Of a stretch of 64,000 nucleotides of DNA, positions 26,613 through 34,221 are shown in pieces. This DNA comes from Algoriphagus oliviformis (GTDB taxonomy: Bacteria; Bacteroidota; Bacteroidia; Cytophagales; Cyclobacteriaceae). The translations under genes and the position numbers were made by a program. How positions within the stretch are numbered: position 1 is the first letter of the stretch; the number at the start of each line of letters is the position of its first letter. The stretch spans positions 186,001 to 250,000 of the forward strand of contig NZ_JAFKCT010000005.1 in the NCBI RefSeq assembly GCF_017254915.1. The letters run 5' to 3'. The notes under the pieces were generated by a model that had not been told where the DNA came from, did no database searches, and was given only the letters and a program-made list of their open reading frames with translations.

Positions 26613-27290
26613 GTCCCTACGGGACTTGCCAGTTGTTTGTGGATATGGAAACTACCGAGCTGTCGCCCCGCAGGGGCTGGCGGCTAAGTCACCGAAGCAG
26701 CGGAAAAGCTCCGACTGAGGACAGTGCCGCTAGGCACGAGAGCTCGGTAGGATGTTGGTGTGTGAGGCACGAGACTGCCGTAGGCAGGATACGGCAAATG
26801 AATACCGATGTGGGACGACCGTCACAAATTCGAAGAGATAGGAAGGTGGTTTACTCCCGATGGGTTTCGCGGACTACGCCTACCGGGGGAAAGGACAAAT
26901 TCAATGCGTATCGTCCAGAAAGACCCAGCAGGGGTCACCTGTTGATAGAATGGTTAGGCCTTGGGGAGATGCGACTCCATAGGAGTCGGATGGCTCGGCG
27001 ATTGTGATTTTTCTATAGACATGCCATCCCTTCGGGATAGACCGCCCTTCCCCTCGGTTTGGCGCTTTTGTGGGCAGGTTTTTCGGATTGCAAATCTTGG
27101 GGTGTGGAGCCGCTGCATAGCCCACGGTTTAAACCGTGGGCTATGGGTTGGCGTCACCGAACGGTCAATGGCTTTAGCCATTTGCCTGTTCTTCATCGCG
27201 GATTAGAAATCCTAAGGGATAGGAAGGCGGGGATTCTCCCGATGGGGATCGAGTCGCTTATCGGGTGCGGCGGGCAGGTTGTGCTCTTTC
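26613..27290. repeat. Array unit 2 (678 bp, complete)
   Basis: Complete copy with modules A, B and C. Its CGACTCC hairpin has loop ATA (GTG in unit 1, TTG in unit 4). The closing stem CTACCGAGCT/AGCTCGGTAG is intact. Confidence 0.88.
27116..27145. repeat. 30-nt palindrome of unit 2
   Basis: Perfect palindrome, arms CATAGCCCACGGTTT and AAACCGTGGGCTATG. Compared with unit 1 it carries paired substitutions that keep every base pair. Confidence 0.9.
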
Positions 27291-27592
27291 GTCCCTACGG
27301 GACTTGCCAGTTGTTTGTGGATATGGAGACTACCGAGCTGTCGCCCCGCAGGGGCTGGTGGCTAAGTCACCGAAGCAGCAGTAGGGAAAAGCTCCGAGTG
27401 AGGACAGTGCCGCTAGGCACGAAAGCTCGGTAGGGTGTTGCTGTGTGTGGCACGAGACTGCCGTAGGCAGGATACGGCAAATGAAAACCGATGTGGAAAG
27501 ACCATCACAAATTCTAAGGGATAAGAAGGCGAGGTTTCTCCCGATGGGGATCGCGCCGCTTAACTGGGGCGGTGGGCAGGTTGTGTTCTTTC
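27291..27592. repeat. Array unit 3 (302 bp, internally deleted)
   Basis: Module A is complete, but after CACAAATTC it passes straight into the end of module C (TAAGGGATAAGAAGGCGAGG), lacking module B and most of C. Both breakpoints lie in similar sequences containing GGGATAGGAAGGCGG / AGAGATAGGAAGGCGG, which suggests loss by recombination between them. Confidence 0.85.
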
Positions 27593-28082
27593 GTCCCTAC
27601 GGGACTTGCCAGTTGTTTGTGGATATGGAAACTACCGAGCTGTCGCCCCGCGGGGGCTGGTGGCTAAGTCACCGAAGCAGCAGAAAAGCTCCGAGTGAGG
27701 ACAGTGCCGCTAGGCACGAAAGCTCGGTAGGATGTTGGTGTGTGGGGCACGAGACTGCCGTAGGCAGGATACGGCAAATGAAAACCGATGTGGAACGACC
27801 GTCACAAATTCGAAGAGATAGGAAGGCGGCGTTGCTCCCGATGCCAATCGCGGACTACGCCTACCGGGGGAAAGGACAAATTCAATGCGTATCGTCCAGA
27901 AAGACCCAGCAGGGGTCATATGTTTATAACATGGTTAGGCCTTGGACAGATGCGACTCCTTGGGAGTCGGATGGCCTCGGCGGTGGGGATTTTTCTATAG
28001 ACATGCCATCCCTTCGGGATAGACCGCCGTTCCCCTCGGTTTGGCGCTTTCGTGGGCAGGTTTTTCGGATTGCAAATCCTGG
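27593..28082. repeat. Array unit 4 (490 bp, lacks module C)
   Basis: Modules A and B are present; the copy stops after GGATTGCAAATCCTGG, where module C should start, and is joined to a different short element at 28083. Its module B is nearly identical to that of unit 1 (for example CGTTGCTCCCGATGCCAATC in both), closer than to unit 2. Confidence 0.85.
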
Positions 28083-28139
28083 GTTACTGCTTCGGAATTC
28101 CGAAGAGCGGTGAGAGACTGCTTCGTGCCTCGCAGTAAC
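28083..28139. repeat. Short element with 8-bp inverted ends at the array edge
   Basis: Ends GTTACTGC (28083-28090) and GCAGTAAC (28132-28139) are inverted repeats. Inside are a perfect 16-bp palindrome CTTCGGAATTCCGAAG (28090-28105) and GAGACTGCTTCGTGCCTCGC. The latter matches the widespread bacterial dispersed repeat of type CATTGCGAGGCACGAAGCAATC (from memory). It ends 5 bp before the GNAT stop codon. Confidence 0.7.
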
Positions 28140-28144
28140 GGGAA

Positions 28145-28828
28145 TCAAGCTTTCTCCAAAAAATACACCCGCATCTCCCGTCGGAGCTTGAAACCCAAGC
28201 GCTCGTAGAGGCGGATGGCGCCGTAGTTGTCGGGATACACATGGAGAAAAGGCGTCTTGCCCTCTTCCAGGATGTACTGGATCTGGTTGCGCACCAGCTC
28301 GGCGCCATAGCCCCTGCCGAGGAAGTCGGGATGGGTACATACGGCGCTCACCTCTACAAAGGGGCTGGGATTGAGGCGCTGCCCGGTCATGGCGGCCAGT
28401 CGGCCGTCCTCAAAGATGCCTTCGTACCTGCCCAGCTCGATGGTCTTGGTAAAGAAAGGGCCGGGGTTGGTCAGCTGGGTCAGAGCGATCATCTCGGTGA
28501 CGTGTGCCTCCGTGAGCGGCAGGGCGCGGGCAGGACCGCTGGCCTCGGGGGCGACCTTGCCCTCGAAGACCATCTGCCAGATGGGCCTCTGGAAGCGCAG
28601 CGTCCAGGCCGGTGGGATGGCGACTTCGCCCGGGGTGAAGAGGATGATGGGACCCCCTTGGGCAAACCAGCCCCCCAAGTCCTCCCATTCGTCGGCGGAG
28701 TAGGTTCGGAAGCCGACAAACTGCCCCTTGTCCCGCTGCATGTACCGGACGCAGTCGTTGCCTTCGGCGTGGATTTTACTGCCTGTGGTCAGGGCGTTCC
28801 AGATGGGATTGTCGAGGATAGCACTCAT
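28145..28828 (-). CDS. GNAT-family N-acetyltransferase
   Basis: Acyl-CoA dependent N-acyltransferase of 227 residues, cytoplasmic. The C-terminal half holds the acetyl-CoA binding motif A in VCTHPDFLGRGYGAELVRNQ (about 165-185), followed by the typical beta5/alpha4 segment HVYPDNYGAIRLYERLGFKL. The N-terminal half is variable, as in FR47-like members. Substrate unknown. Transcribed toward the hairpin array, which begins right after its stop; no terminator other than that repeat is visible. Confidence 0.9.
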   Translation of the reverse strand: MSAILDNPIWNALTTGSKIHAEGNDCVRYMQRDKGQFVGFRTYSADEWEDLGGWFAQGGPIILFTPGEVAIPPAWTLRFQRPIWQMVFEGKVAPEASGPARALPLTEAHVTEMIALTQLTNPGPFFTKTIELGRYEGIFEDGRLAAMTGQRLNPSPFVEVSAVCTHPDFLGRGYGAELVRNQIQYILEEGKTPFLHVYPDNYGAIRLYERLGFKLRREMRVYFLEKA

Positions 28829-28873
28829 GGTTTTGATAGGGCTTGGGTAAAAAGGGGAATAAAAGGGGACGGC

Positions 28874-29755
28874 TCAGACAAACTTCTTTCGCTTAAACCA
28901 TAAAAATATCACCACGGAGATGGAGATCATCACCCCCCAGGTGACGTAGTAGCCCCACCGCCAGTGCAGCTCGGGGATGTTGGTGAAGTTCATGCCATAG
29001 ACGCCCACGATGAAGGTGAGCGGCAGGAAGAAGGCCGAAAAGACGGTCAGGAGCTTCATCACGTCGTTGCTCTTTTGGGCGGTGAGGGAGAGGTGGGTGT
29101 TGAGGATGGACTGGGCGTCCTCGATCACCTCTTCGAGCTGGAGCATGTAGTTGATGATCGACTCGCGGATGTCCTGGAGGTTGGAGACGTTTTCCTGCTT
29201 GACGACGAGCTGATTGAGCACGTTGTGGGAAAACTGCAGGAGCTTTCGGCAGATCCTGGCCTTGGACTTTTGATAGTACAGCTGCTCGATGGAGACCTTG
29301 CCGTGTTTTTTGAGAAAGATTTCCTTTTCATTTTCGTCCATCTTGTCGCTGAGCCAGTTGACCGGCGCCTCGAAGGACAGCAGCATCTCAAAGACTATCG
29401 CCAGCATAAGTGCCTCAGGATCCCCAAACTCCCTGTCCTTGAACTTGTCCAGAAAGGGGAAGGGCTTCTGGTGGATGGTGATCAGGTTGTCATCGTTGAT
29501 GAGAAAGGCCACCTTGTTGCTGAGCTTGGCCACGGTGGTGTGGTTCAGGTGGGGCTCGACGGTGAAGGCCCGGAAGATCAAAAAGGTGAAGACGCCATGC
29601 TTCTCCAGCTTGGGGAGGTGTCCGTGTTCCAGGGCGTCGTCCAGCAGGTTGATGTCAATGTAGAAGGGGTGCGTCAGGTCTATGAGTTCGGTTTGCTTTG
29701 GCTTTTCGATGTCCAGCCATTCGAATTTTCCAAAGTCTTTTTTGAATTGCGCCAT
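28874..29755 (-). CDS. CorA-family divalent cation (Mg2+) transporter
   Basis: Pentameric inner-membrane Mg2+/Co2+ channel, 293 residues, slightly shorter than CorA. The signature GMN is present in GVYGMNFTNIPELHWRWGYY between the two C-terminal membrane helices (LLTVFSAFFLPLTFIVGVYG and TWGVMISISVVIFLWF). The long N-terminal cytoplasmic domain with stalk helix precedes it. Ends 45 bp before the GNAT gene starts, same strand. Confidence 0.93.
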   Translation of the reverse strand: MAQFKKDFGKFEWLDIEKPKQTELIDLTHPFYIDINLLDDALEHGHLPKLEKHGVFTFLIFRAFTVEPHLNHTTVAKLSNKVAFLINDDNLITIHQKPFPFLDKFKDREFGDPEALMLAIVFEMLLSFEAPVNWLSDKMDENEKEIFLKKHGKVSIEQLYYQKSKARICRKLLQFSHNVLNQLVVKQENVSNLQDIRESIINYMLQLEEVIEDAQSILNTHLSLTAQKSNDVMKLLTVFSAFFLPLTFIVGVYGMNFTNIPELHWRWGYYVTWGVMISISVVIFLWFKRKKFV

Positions 29756-29902
29756 GAAGGGAAAACCAGTTTGTGCCGGTGCGCCGTCGCCAGTGGTCCA
29801 GAACCGCGCCCTCCGTCAATTTTCAGATAGAAAACATCGTTGAATATAGCCGTTTTTTGCTCGCAGAAGTAGTCGGCGCGTCCAAAAGTACCCCAAGTCT
29901 GC

Positions 29903-30922
29903 TCACTTCACCAGCTGGGTGAGGCTGAGGCGGAGGATCTCGCCCATGTTTTTGCAGGTGAGAAAGGCGGTGTTTTTGTAGTGCCGGGCCAGTTCGCTTT
30001 TGAGGCTGTCCACGTTTTCCTCGGGGGCAAGGTGATCGTGCTCCATGCAGCGGAGGATGTCCTCGATCTCCTTGTGGGAGGACTTGAGCCGGGTGGAGAT
30101 GAGCGCCCGCTCCTCGCGCTGGTATTGGCGCATGGACTCCGGGGTGATGTACTTCATGCCGAGCTGGATCAGGACGTTGTTTTCCTTGAAATACTGGGGC
30201 AGGTAGATGGATTTTTTGCCCTCATAGCTCTGCTGGTCAAAGTCTATGGCCCGGATGCGGTAGTGGGTCTCCTCAAAGTCCGGGGTGACGTCGATCACGA
30301 AGTTGGACGAGTGCATGTCCCCCAACAGCCTGGCAAAGCAGCGTTCGTTGAACTTGACAAACTCCTTGGCCAGACGGATGGGATTCAGGTGGGGATCCTC
30401 CATGTGCAGCTTCATGAATTTTTCCCCGGGAATGCCCGCAATGTGCTCCTCGATGAGGGTGTTTTGGTGGACGAGGTAGCTGATGCGGTTGGGCGAAAGG
30501 AGGTCCTCCAGCTCAAGGCCATAGACCCGGGAGGCGTCCGCGTTTTTGATGTAGAAGTAGTCGAAGTTGTCGTTGATCCGGTTGACGATGCGCACCCGAA
30601 ACGGCTGCGTGTTGCCATATACGCAGAGGTCGATGCGGTCCACGAAGAGGTGCTCCATCACGCTCATGTCCCCGCCGGCCTTCAGGAGGGCGTAGATCTT
30701 TTTGACGTTTTGGTGGATTTCCTCGCGGTCGCTTTCGGCATAGAAGACCGTCTCCCAGAGGGTATCCTGGTCCTTGGTGTCGTAGAGCGCGATCGAGCCG
30801 TTGTAGCGGAGCAGCTCGTGGTAGTGGATGGGGATGTCCACCTCCCGGGAATACTTGATCAGGTAGCGCCTCAGAACCGGACTGATGGGGTAAATGAGCT
30901 TTTTCTTACTGATCAATGCCAT
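29903..30922 (-). CDS. Protein of kinase-like fold, function unknown
   Basis: 339 residues, no signal or membrane segment. Residues 201-208 (GDMHSSNF) and 226-229 (IDFD) mimic the catalytic loop HGDxHxxN and metal-binding D of aminoglycoside phosphotransferase/HipA-like kinases, in the right order and spacing; DYFYIKNADAS (121-131) could supply the ATP-binding lysine. The substrate is not known. It starts 3 bp after the DUF3817 gene stop, so the two are cotranscribed. The kinase reading is inference from motifs. Confidence 0.7.
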   Translation of the reverse strand: MALISKKKLIYPISPVLRRYLIKYSREVDIPIHYHELLRYNGSIALYDTKDQDTLWETVFYAESDREEIHQNVKKIYALLKAGGDMSVMEHLFVDRIDLCVYGNTQPFRVRIVNRINDNFDYFYIKNADASRVYGLELEDLLSPNRISYLVHQNTLIEEHIAGIPGEKFMKLHMEDPHLNPIRLAKEFVKFNERCFARLLGDMHSSNFVIDVTPDFEETHYRIRAIDFDQQSYEGKKSIYLPQYFKENNVLIQLGMKYITPESMRQYQREERALISTRLKSSHKEIEDILRCMEHDHLAPEENVDSLKSELARHYKNTAFLTCKNMGEILRLSLTQLVK

Positions 30923-30925
30923 GGT

Positions 30926-31237
30926 CTAGAAGTGCACTTGTTGGTCTTTTTTCAGATATCTATGAAAGATAAAAGGCCCAAAGGGCAAAACCGAGGCAAT
31001 CAGCGCAAAAAGCGTCCGTCCAAAGTCCCACTTGAGCCTGTGGGCGGTGGGAAAAACGGTGTAGACGTACAGGATAAAAAGCAGTCCATGGGCCCAGCCT
31101 ACGTAGGTCACCGCCAGCGGCAGGTCAAAGACGTACTTGAGCGGCATGGCTATGCCCAGGAGGATCAAAAATGAGAGGCCTTCGATCAGGCTGATCCACT
31201 TAAATCGCCTGGCCCATTTGGTTTGTTCGGTATTCAT
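30926..31237 (-). CDS. DUF3817-family small membrane protein
   Basis: 103 residues with three to four hydrophobic segments (LIEGLSFLILLGIAMPLKYV; VGWAHGLLFILYVYTVF; TLFALIASVLPFGPFIFHRY), the DUF3817 layout, including the conserved GWAHG. Function unknown. Lies 8 bp after the preceding gene and 3 bp before the kinase-like gene, so a three-gene operon is likely. Confidence 0.88.
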   Translation of the reverse strand: MNTEQTKWARRFKWISLIEGLSFLILLGIAMPLKYVFDLPLAVTYVGWAHGLLFILYVYTVFPTAHRLKWDFGRTLFALIASVLPFGPFIFHRYLKKDQQVHF

Positions 31238-31245
31238 TCGTTTGA

Positions 31246-31842
31246 TCAGGTAAGGTTAAAGAGGACTTGCAGGGAGGTCCAGAGTTTCTTTTTCAGGGCG
31301 ACGTTTTCGGAGATTGCCGTGAGGGAGTCGGCAAAGAGGTATTCGGTCTCCCGCTCGGCGTGGACCTCGTAGGGGCGTGCCTGGACAGCATTGATGGGGT
31401 GGTTTACCCTGCCAAACTTCAGGATGGTGTGGGCGTTGAGGGCTTTGAATTCCTCCATGCTGCGGCCTTCCAGGTCTTTGGCAGGCAGCAGGCCGATCTC
31501 GGCCATGGAGTGGCCACAGGCGTTGATCATCTTCACCAGCATCTCCATCAGGTCTTCCCGCAGCGAGGCTTCCTCGTGCAGGATCAGGACTCCCTTGGAG
31601 AAGTTGCCCTTGACCGGAATAGGCTCAGGCACAAGCTCCTCTACCGGGGCAGGAGGGGCTTTTGGCGCCGGGGAGGGCGCAGCTGCGGCAGCGTCGCTGG
31701 ACTGGACCGGGGGCTTGGGCGACTCGGTGCGGGTGTCCGGGGCGGAGTCCAAACTGGCAAGTATCGCCTCCCGATCTTCTGGGATGAGGTAGATTTCCTC
31801 TTCTATGAGTGATTTGAGCTCCTCAAGGCTGTGGTTTTCCAT
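31246..31842 (-). CDS. Hypothetical protein with Pro/Ala-rich linker
   Basis: Not recognised. 198 residues: an acidic N-terminal helix (about 1-30), a Pro/Ala/Ser linker (about 35-70), then a folded domain beginning KGVLILHEEASLREDLMEML and ending NVALKKKLWTSLQVLF. No signal peptide. The domain contains HTILKFGRVN and a final helix with Trp, and looks like a protein-interaction module. First gene of the set with DUF3817 and kinase-like proteins (8-bp gap). Confidence 0.72.
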   Translation of the reverse strand: MENHSLEELKSLIEEEIYLIPEDREAILASLDSAPDTRTESPKPPVQSSDAAAAAPSPAPKAPPAPVEELVPEPIPVKGNFSKGVLILHEEASLREDLMEMLVKMINACGHSMAEIGLLPAKDLEGRSMEEFKALNAHTILKFGRVNHPINAVQARPYEVHAERETEYLFADSLTAISENVALKKKLWTSLQVLFNLT

Positions 31843-31896
31843 GGCTGGAAATTGGGCAAAAAAAGCCGCTTGGCAAAGTTTGAATGGGATTTAAAG

Positions 31897-31965
31897 GGGA
31901 GTGGGAGGTAGGAGGTCGGGAAGTAGGAAGTGGAAGGTCGGGAGGCAAGGAAGTTGGGAAGTGGG
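31897..31965. repeat. Degenerate GGAAGTGGGAGGT simple repeat
   Basis: A purine-rich run built from variants of GGAAGT and GGGAGGT (GTGGGAGGTAGGAGGTCGGG and onward), eight or more copies. It lies in the 340-bp gap before the thioesterase gene. Such runs are common between genes in this bacterial group, from general knowledge. Confidence 0.65.
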
Positions 31966-31969
31966 CAAA

Positions 31970-32160
31970 ATGGCGGTCAGAGAGTTGCTCGCTACAAATC
32001 CTCGGAGTGGGAAATCACGGCTGGGTTTCGCCATCTAGTCGGCGTTCGGCCTTGTGCGGTAGGAGCGCCGATGACTATCGGGGGCAAATCTGCTCCCAAT
32101 AGCTAGCAGGATCGGTTCTGTTGGGTCAAGCCAACAGAAGGAAAAGAACTCGCGGCGCGA
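31970..32160. other. Gap sequence with short hairpins, no gene
   Basis: The rest of the 31843-32183 gap. A 9-bp stem TTCTGTTGG (32116-32124) with CCAACAGAA (32131-32139) and 6-nt loop is clear. No open frame deserves a call. Confidence 0.4.
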
Positions 32161-32183
32161 AAAGCAGATCCACCTAAATGGGC

Positions 32184-32708
32184 CTACTTCTCGGTAATGT
32201 TGAAGATGGACTTGAGCTCCACGGCGTCTTCGGGCTTCATGCGCTTGGCCAAGACGAGCCTCAGCTGACGTCGTCTCAGGGCTCCGTCGAAGTGCTCGAT
32301 TTCTTCCTCGGTCTCCGGGACGAGCTCAGGTACCTCGATGGGTCTTCCGTTTTGATCCACCGCCACAAAGGTAAAGTAGGCCCGGTGTGTGATGAGCTTC
32401 TTTCTGGCGGGAATGTCCTCTGCCGTGACTTCGATGAAAACCTCCATGGAGGAGTTGAAGGCCCGGGTGACTTGGGAGCGGAGGGTGACCACATTCCCCA
32501 AGTTGATGGGCTGCTTAAAAGATATGCTGTCCGCGGAGGCGGTGACGACGATGCGGTTGGAGTGTTTTTGGGCTGCTATGGCGGCTACGATGTCCATCCA
32601 GTGCATCAGACGTCCGCCCATGAGGTTGTTCAGCGCGTTGGTGTCGTTGGGAAATACCATTTCCGTCATGATGGTGACGGATTCTTTTGCAAACTTCTGC
32701 TTAGCCAT
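32184..32708 (-). CDS. Acyl-CoA thioesterase, hotdog fold (YciA/BFIT type)
   Basis: Hydrolyses acyl-CoA thioesters. I chose the ATG at 32708 (MAKQKFAKESVTIMTEMVFP), giving 174 residues; six more codons upstream start with TTG. The family signature NALNNLMGGRLMHWMDIVAA (about 22-41) with the helix-lining Asn/Asp and the strand SISFKQPINLGNVV are present. A C-terminal charged tail (EEEIEHFDGALRRRQLRLVL) is typical of the longer relatives. Chain-length preference unknown. Stands alone in orientation with pcm. Confidence 0.9.
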   Translation of the reverse strand: MAKQKFAKESVTIMTEMVFPNDTNALNNLMGGRLMHWMDIVAAIAAQKHSNRIVVTASADSISFKQPINLGNVVTLRSQVTRAFNSSMEVFIEVTAEDIPARKKLITHRAYFTFVAVDQNGRPIEVPELVPETEEEIEHFDGALRRRQLRLVLAKRMKPEDAVELKSIFNITEK

Positions 32709-32793
32709 AAAACCGATTTTGAACAAAAATAGAAATAATATTCTGTTTTGGGTAGTCCGATTATACCAATCAGAATATTATTCTGTGGAAAAA

Positions 32794-33453
32794 TCAATGC
32801 TTCCAGCCGTCCTTGCCTAATAGGGGGACAAAGGCAAAGCCCTCAAATTCTTCCCTTTCTATGTTTTTGGCGGACTTCTTGGTGATTTTCACCATGGTCT
32901 GCCGCCTTCTATCGCCTACGGGGATCACGAGTATGCCGCCGACTTTCAGCTGCGCGATCAGAGCCTCCGGTACGATGGGCGCTCCGGCCGTGACGATGAT
33001 CTTGTCGTAGGGCGCATGCTGGGGCAGGCCGCCCGTGCCATCGCCGTAAAACAGGTTCATCTCGATTCCCAGTCTTTTCAAAAAGCGCTGGGTGCCTTCG
33101 AAGAGCTTCTTTTGGTACTCGATGGTGTACACTTCGGCGCCCAGAAGATGGAGGATGCTGCCCTGATAGCCGGATCCGGTGCCGATCTCGAGTACCTTTT
33201 CGCCCGACTTCACGTCCAGCAGCTCGGTCTGAAACGCCACCGTATAGGGCTGGGAGATGGTCTGACCCTCTCCGATGGGGAAGGCCTTGTCCTCATAGGC
33301 ATGGGAGATGAGCGCGGTGTCAAAGAAAAAATGGCGGGGCAGCGTGTTGATCGCATCGAGCACTTTCTCGCTTTGGATACCCTTTGCACGAAGTTCGGCG
33401 ACAAGTGCGCGACGTTTCCCTTTGTGTAGGTAGGTATCTTCGAGTTTTAGCAT
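32794..33453 (-). CDS. pcm: Protein-L-isoaspartate O-methyltransferase
   Basis: Repairs isoaspartyl residues in damaged proteins using S-adenosylmethionine. 219 residues, typical. Visible are GEGQTISQPYTVAFQTELLD (N-terminal helix motif of PCMT), the SAM site VLEIGTGSGYQGSILHLLGA, then TGGLPQHAPYDKIIVTAGAP and VGGILVIPVGDRR. Divergent from ribE, with 108 bp between starts. Confidence 0.95.
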   Translation of the reverse strand: MLKLEDTYLHKGKRRALVAELRAKGIQSEKVLDAINTLPRHFFFDTALISHAYEDKAFPIGEGQTISQPYTVAFQTELLDVKSGEKVLEIGTGSGYQGSILHLLGAEVYTIEYQKKLFEGTQRFLKRLGIEMNLFYGDGTGGLPQHAPYDKIIVTAGAPIVPEALIAQLKVGGILVIPVGDRRRQTMVKITKKSAKNIEREEFEGFAFVPLLGKDGWKH

Positions 33454-33561
33454 GCCGGAGGGGTTTGGGTGCTCGAAGATAAACGAATATTTACCTTACT
33501 TTGAACCCGGAAAGGCATTTTTTGCTTATCCGTTTGATTCATCGAAGTTTAACTTTCAGGC

Positions 33562-34149
33562 ATGTTTACAGGAATAATCGAGTCTTTTGGCACCCTCGAA
33601 AAAATCACCACCGAGGGCAGCAACGTACATTTTGACCTGAGTTCGGAGATAGCTCCCGAGCTCAAGATAGACCAATCCCTAGCCCATGACGGCGTCTGCC
33701 TGACGGTGGTCGCGGTGGACGCCAACGGCTATCGCGTGACGGCCATAGACGAGACCATCCAGAAGACCAACCTCTCGGGCTGGAAGGTGGGAAAAAAAGT
33801 CAACCTGGAGCGCTGCATGCCGGCCAATGGACGCTTTGACGGACATATCGTGCAGGGGCACGTGGACCAGACCGGCGTGGTGAAGCGGATCAGCGATGAG
33901 GATGGCTCTTGGCTGTTTGACCTTGAGTACGATGCCGCCACCGGCAATGTCACCGTGGAAAAGGGCTCCATCACCATCAATGGCACCAGCCTGACCTGCT
34001 TCAATTCCAAGCAGGGGGGCTTTTCTGTAGCGATCATTCCCTATACCTACGAGCATACCAATTTTCACCAGCTGCAAGTAGGCGACCGCGTCAACCTCGA
34101 ATTTGACATCGTCGGTAAGTACATCGCCCGTATGATCAAAGGGTATTGA
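33562..34149 (+). CDS. ribE: Riboflavin synthase, alpha subunit
   Basis: Converts two molecules of 6,7-dimethyl-8-ribityllumazine into riboflavin. The 195 residues start MFTGIIESFGTLEKI, the canonical MFTG start, and show two lumazine-binding domains (1-95 and 96-190). Domain 1 carries LAHDGVCLTVV and domain 2 KGSITINGTSLT; the connecting HIVQGHVDQTG is typical. Alone, not in a rib operon. A CAGT repeat lies directly after its stop. Confidence 0.96.
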   Translation: MFTGIIESFGTLEKITTEGSNVHFDLSSEIAPELKIDQSLAHDGVCLTVVAVDANGYRVTAIDETIQKTNLSGWKVGKKVNLERCMPANGRFDGHIVQGHVDQTGVVKRISDEDGSWLFDLEYDAATGNVTVEKGSITINGTSLTCFNSKQGGFSVAIIPYTYEHTNFHQLQVGDRVNLEFDIVGKYIARMIKGY

Positions 34150-34151
34150 TT

Positions 34152-34221
34152 CAGTGGGCAGTTAGCAGTGGACAGTTTGCAGTTCGCAGACTGCCTACTG
34201 CCCACTGAAAACTGCCTACTG
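34152..34221. repeat. CAGT-rich repeat with 11-bp inverted arms
   Basis: Short units of type GCAGTTTGCAGT. CAGTGGGCAGT (34152-34162) is inverted as ACTGCCCACTG (34197-34207), so it can fold into a hairpin between convergent genes. It runs into the last codons of the FGE-like gene. Confidence 0.75.

Larger units (their letters stand above)
25871..28082. repeat. Tandem array of multi-hairpin repeat units (four copies)
   Basis: About 2.2 kb without a gene, made of four copies of one unit. Each unit begins at the hairpin GTCCC-TAC-GGGAC and contains up to about 11 short hairpins: GCCCC-GCA-GGGGC, GGTGAC-TAA-GTCACC, GTGCC-GCTA-GGCAC, CTGCC-GTA-GGCAG, CGACTCC-nnn-GGAGTCG, ATCCC-TTC-GGGAT, GGATT-GCA-AATCC, a 30-nt palindrome, AATGGC-TTTA-GCCATT and GGATT-AGA-AATCC. 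Stems are kept and loops vary between copies. Open frames run through it, but copy spacings of 685, 678 and 302 do not keep one frame and the changes follow pairing, so I do not call genes. It resembles structured REP-like elements; the family is unnamed to me. Confidence 0.9.

Noticed and set aside
25871..28082. CRISPR array
   Set aside because: Units are hundreds of bases long, without short direct repeats and unique spacers of even length, and there are no cas genes.
25695..28113. Several + strand open frames of 70-222 codons through the hairpin array, sharing the segment QLFVDMETTELSPR
   Set aside because: They follow from repeated sequence. Copy spacings of 685, 678 and 302 do not keep one frame, substitutions preserve hairpin pairing rather than codons, and no start, signal or domain is seen.
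30285..30300. HipA toxin-antitoxin identity for the kinase-like protein
   Set aside because: Only the short catalytic-loop motif matches; there is no HipB-like antitoxin gene and the rest of the protein does not resemble HipA.
29981..31174. 397-codon + strand frame opposite the kinase-like gene
   Set aside because: Lies antisense over three tightly packed genes and shows only low-complexity Val/Gly/Asp sequence.
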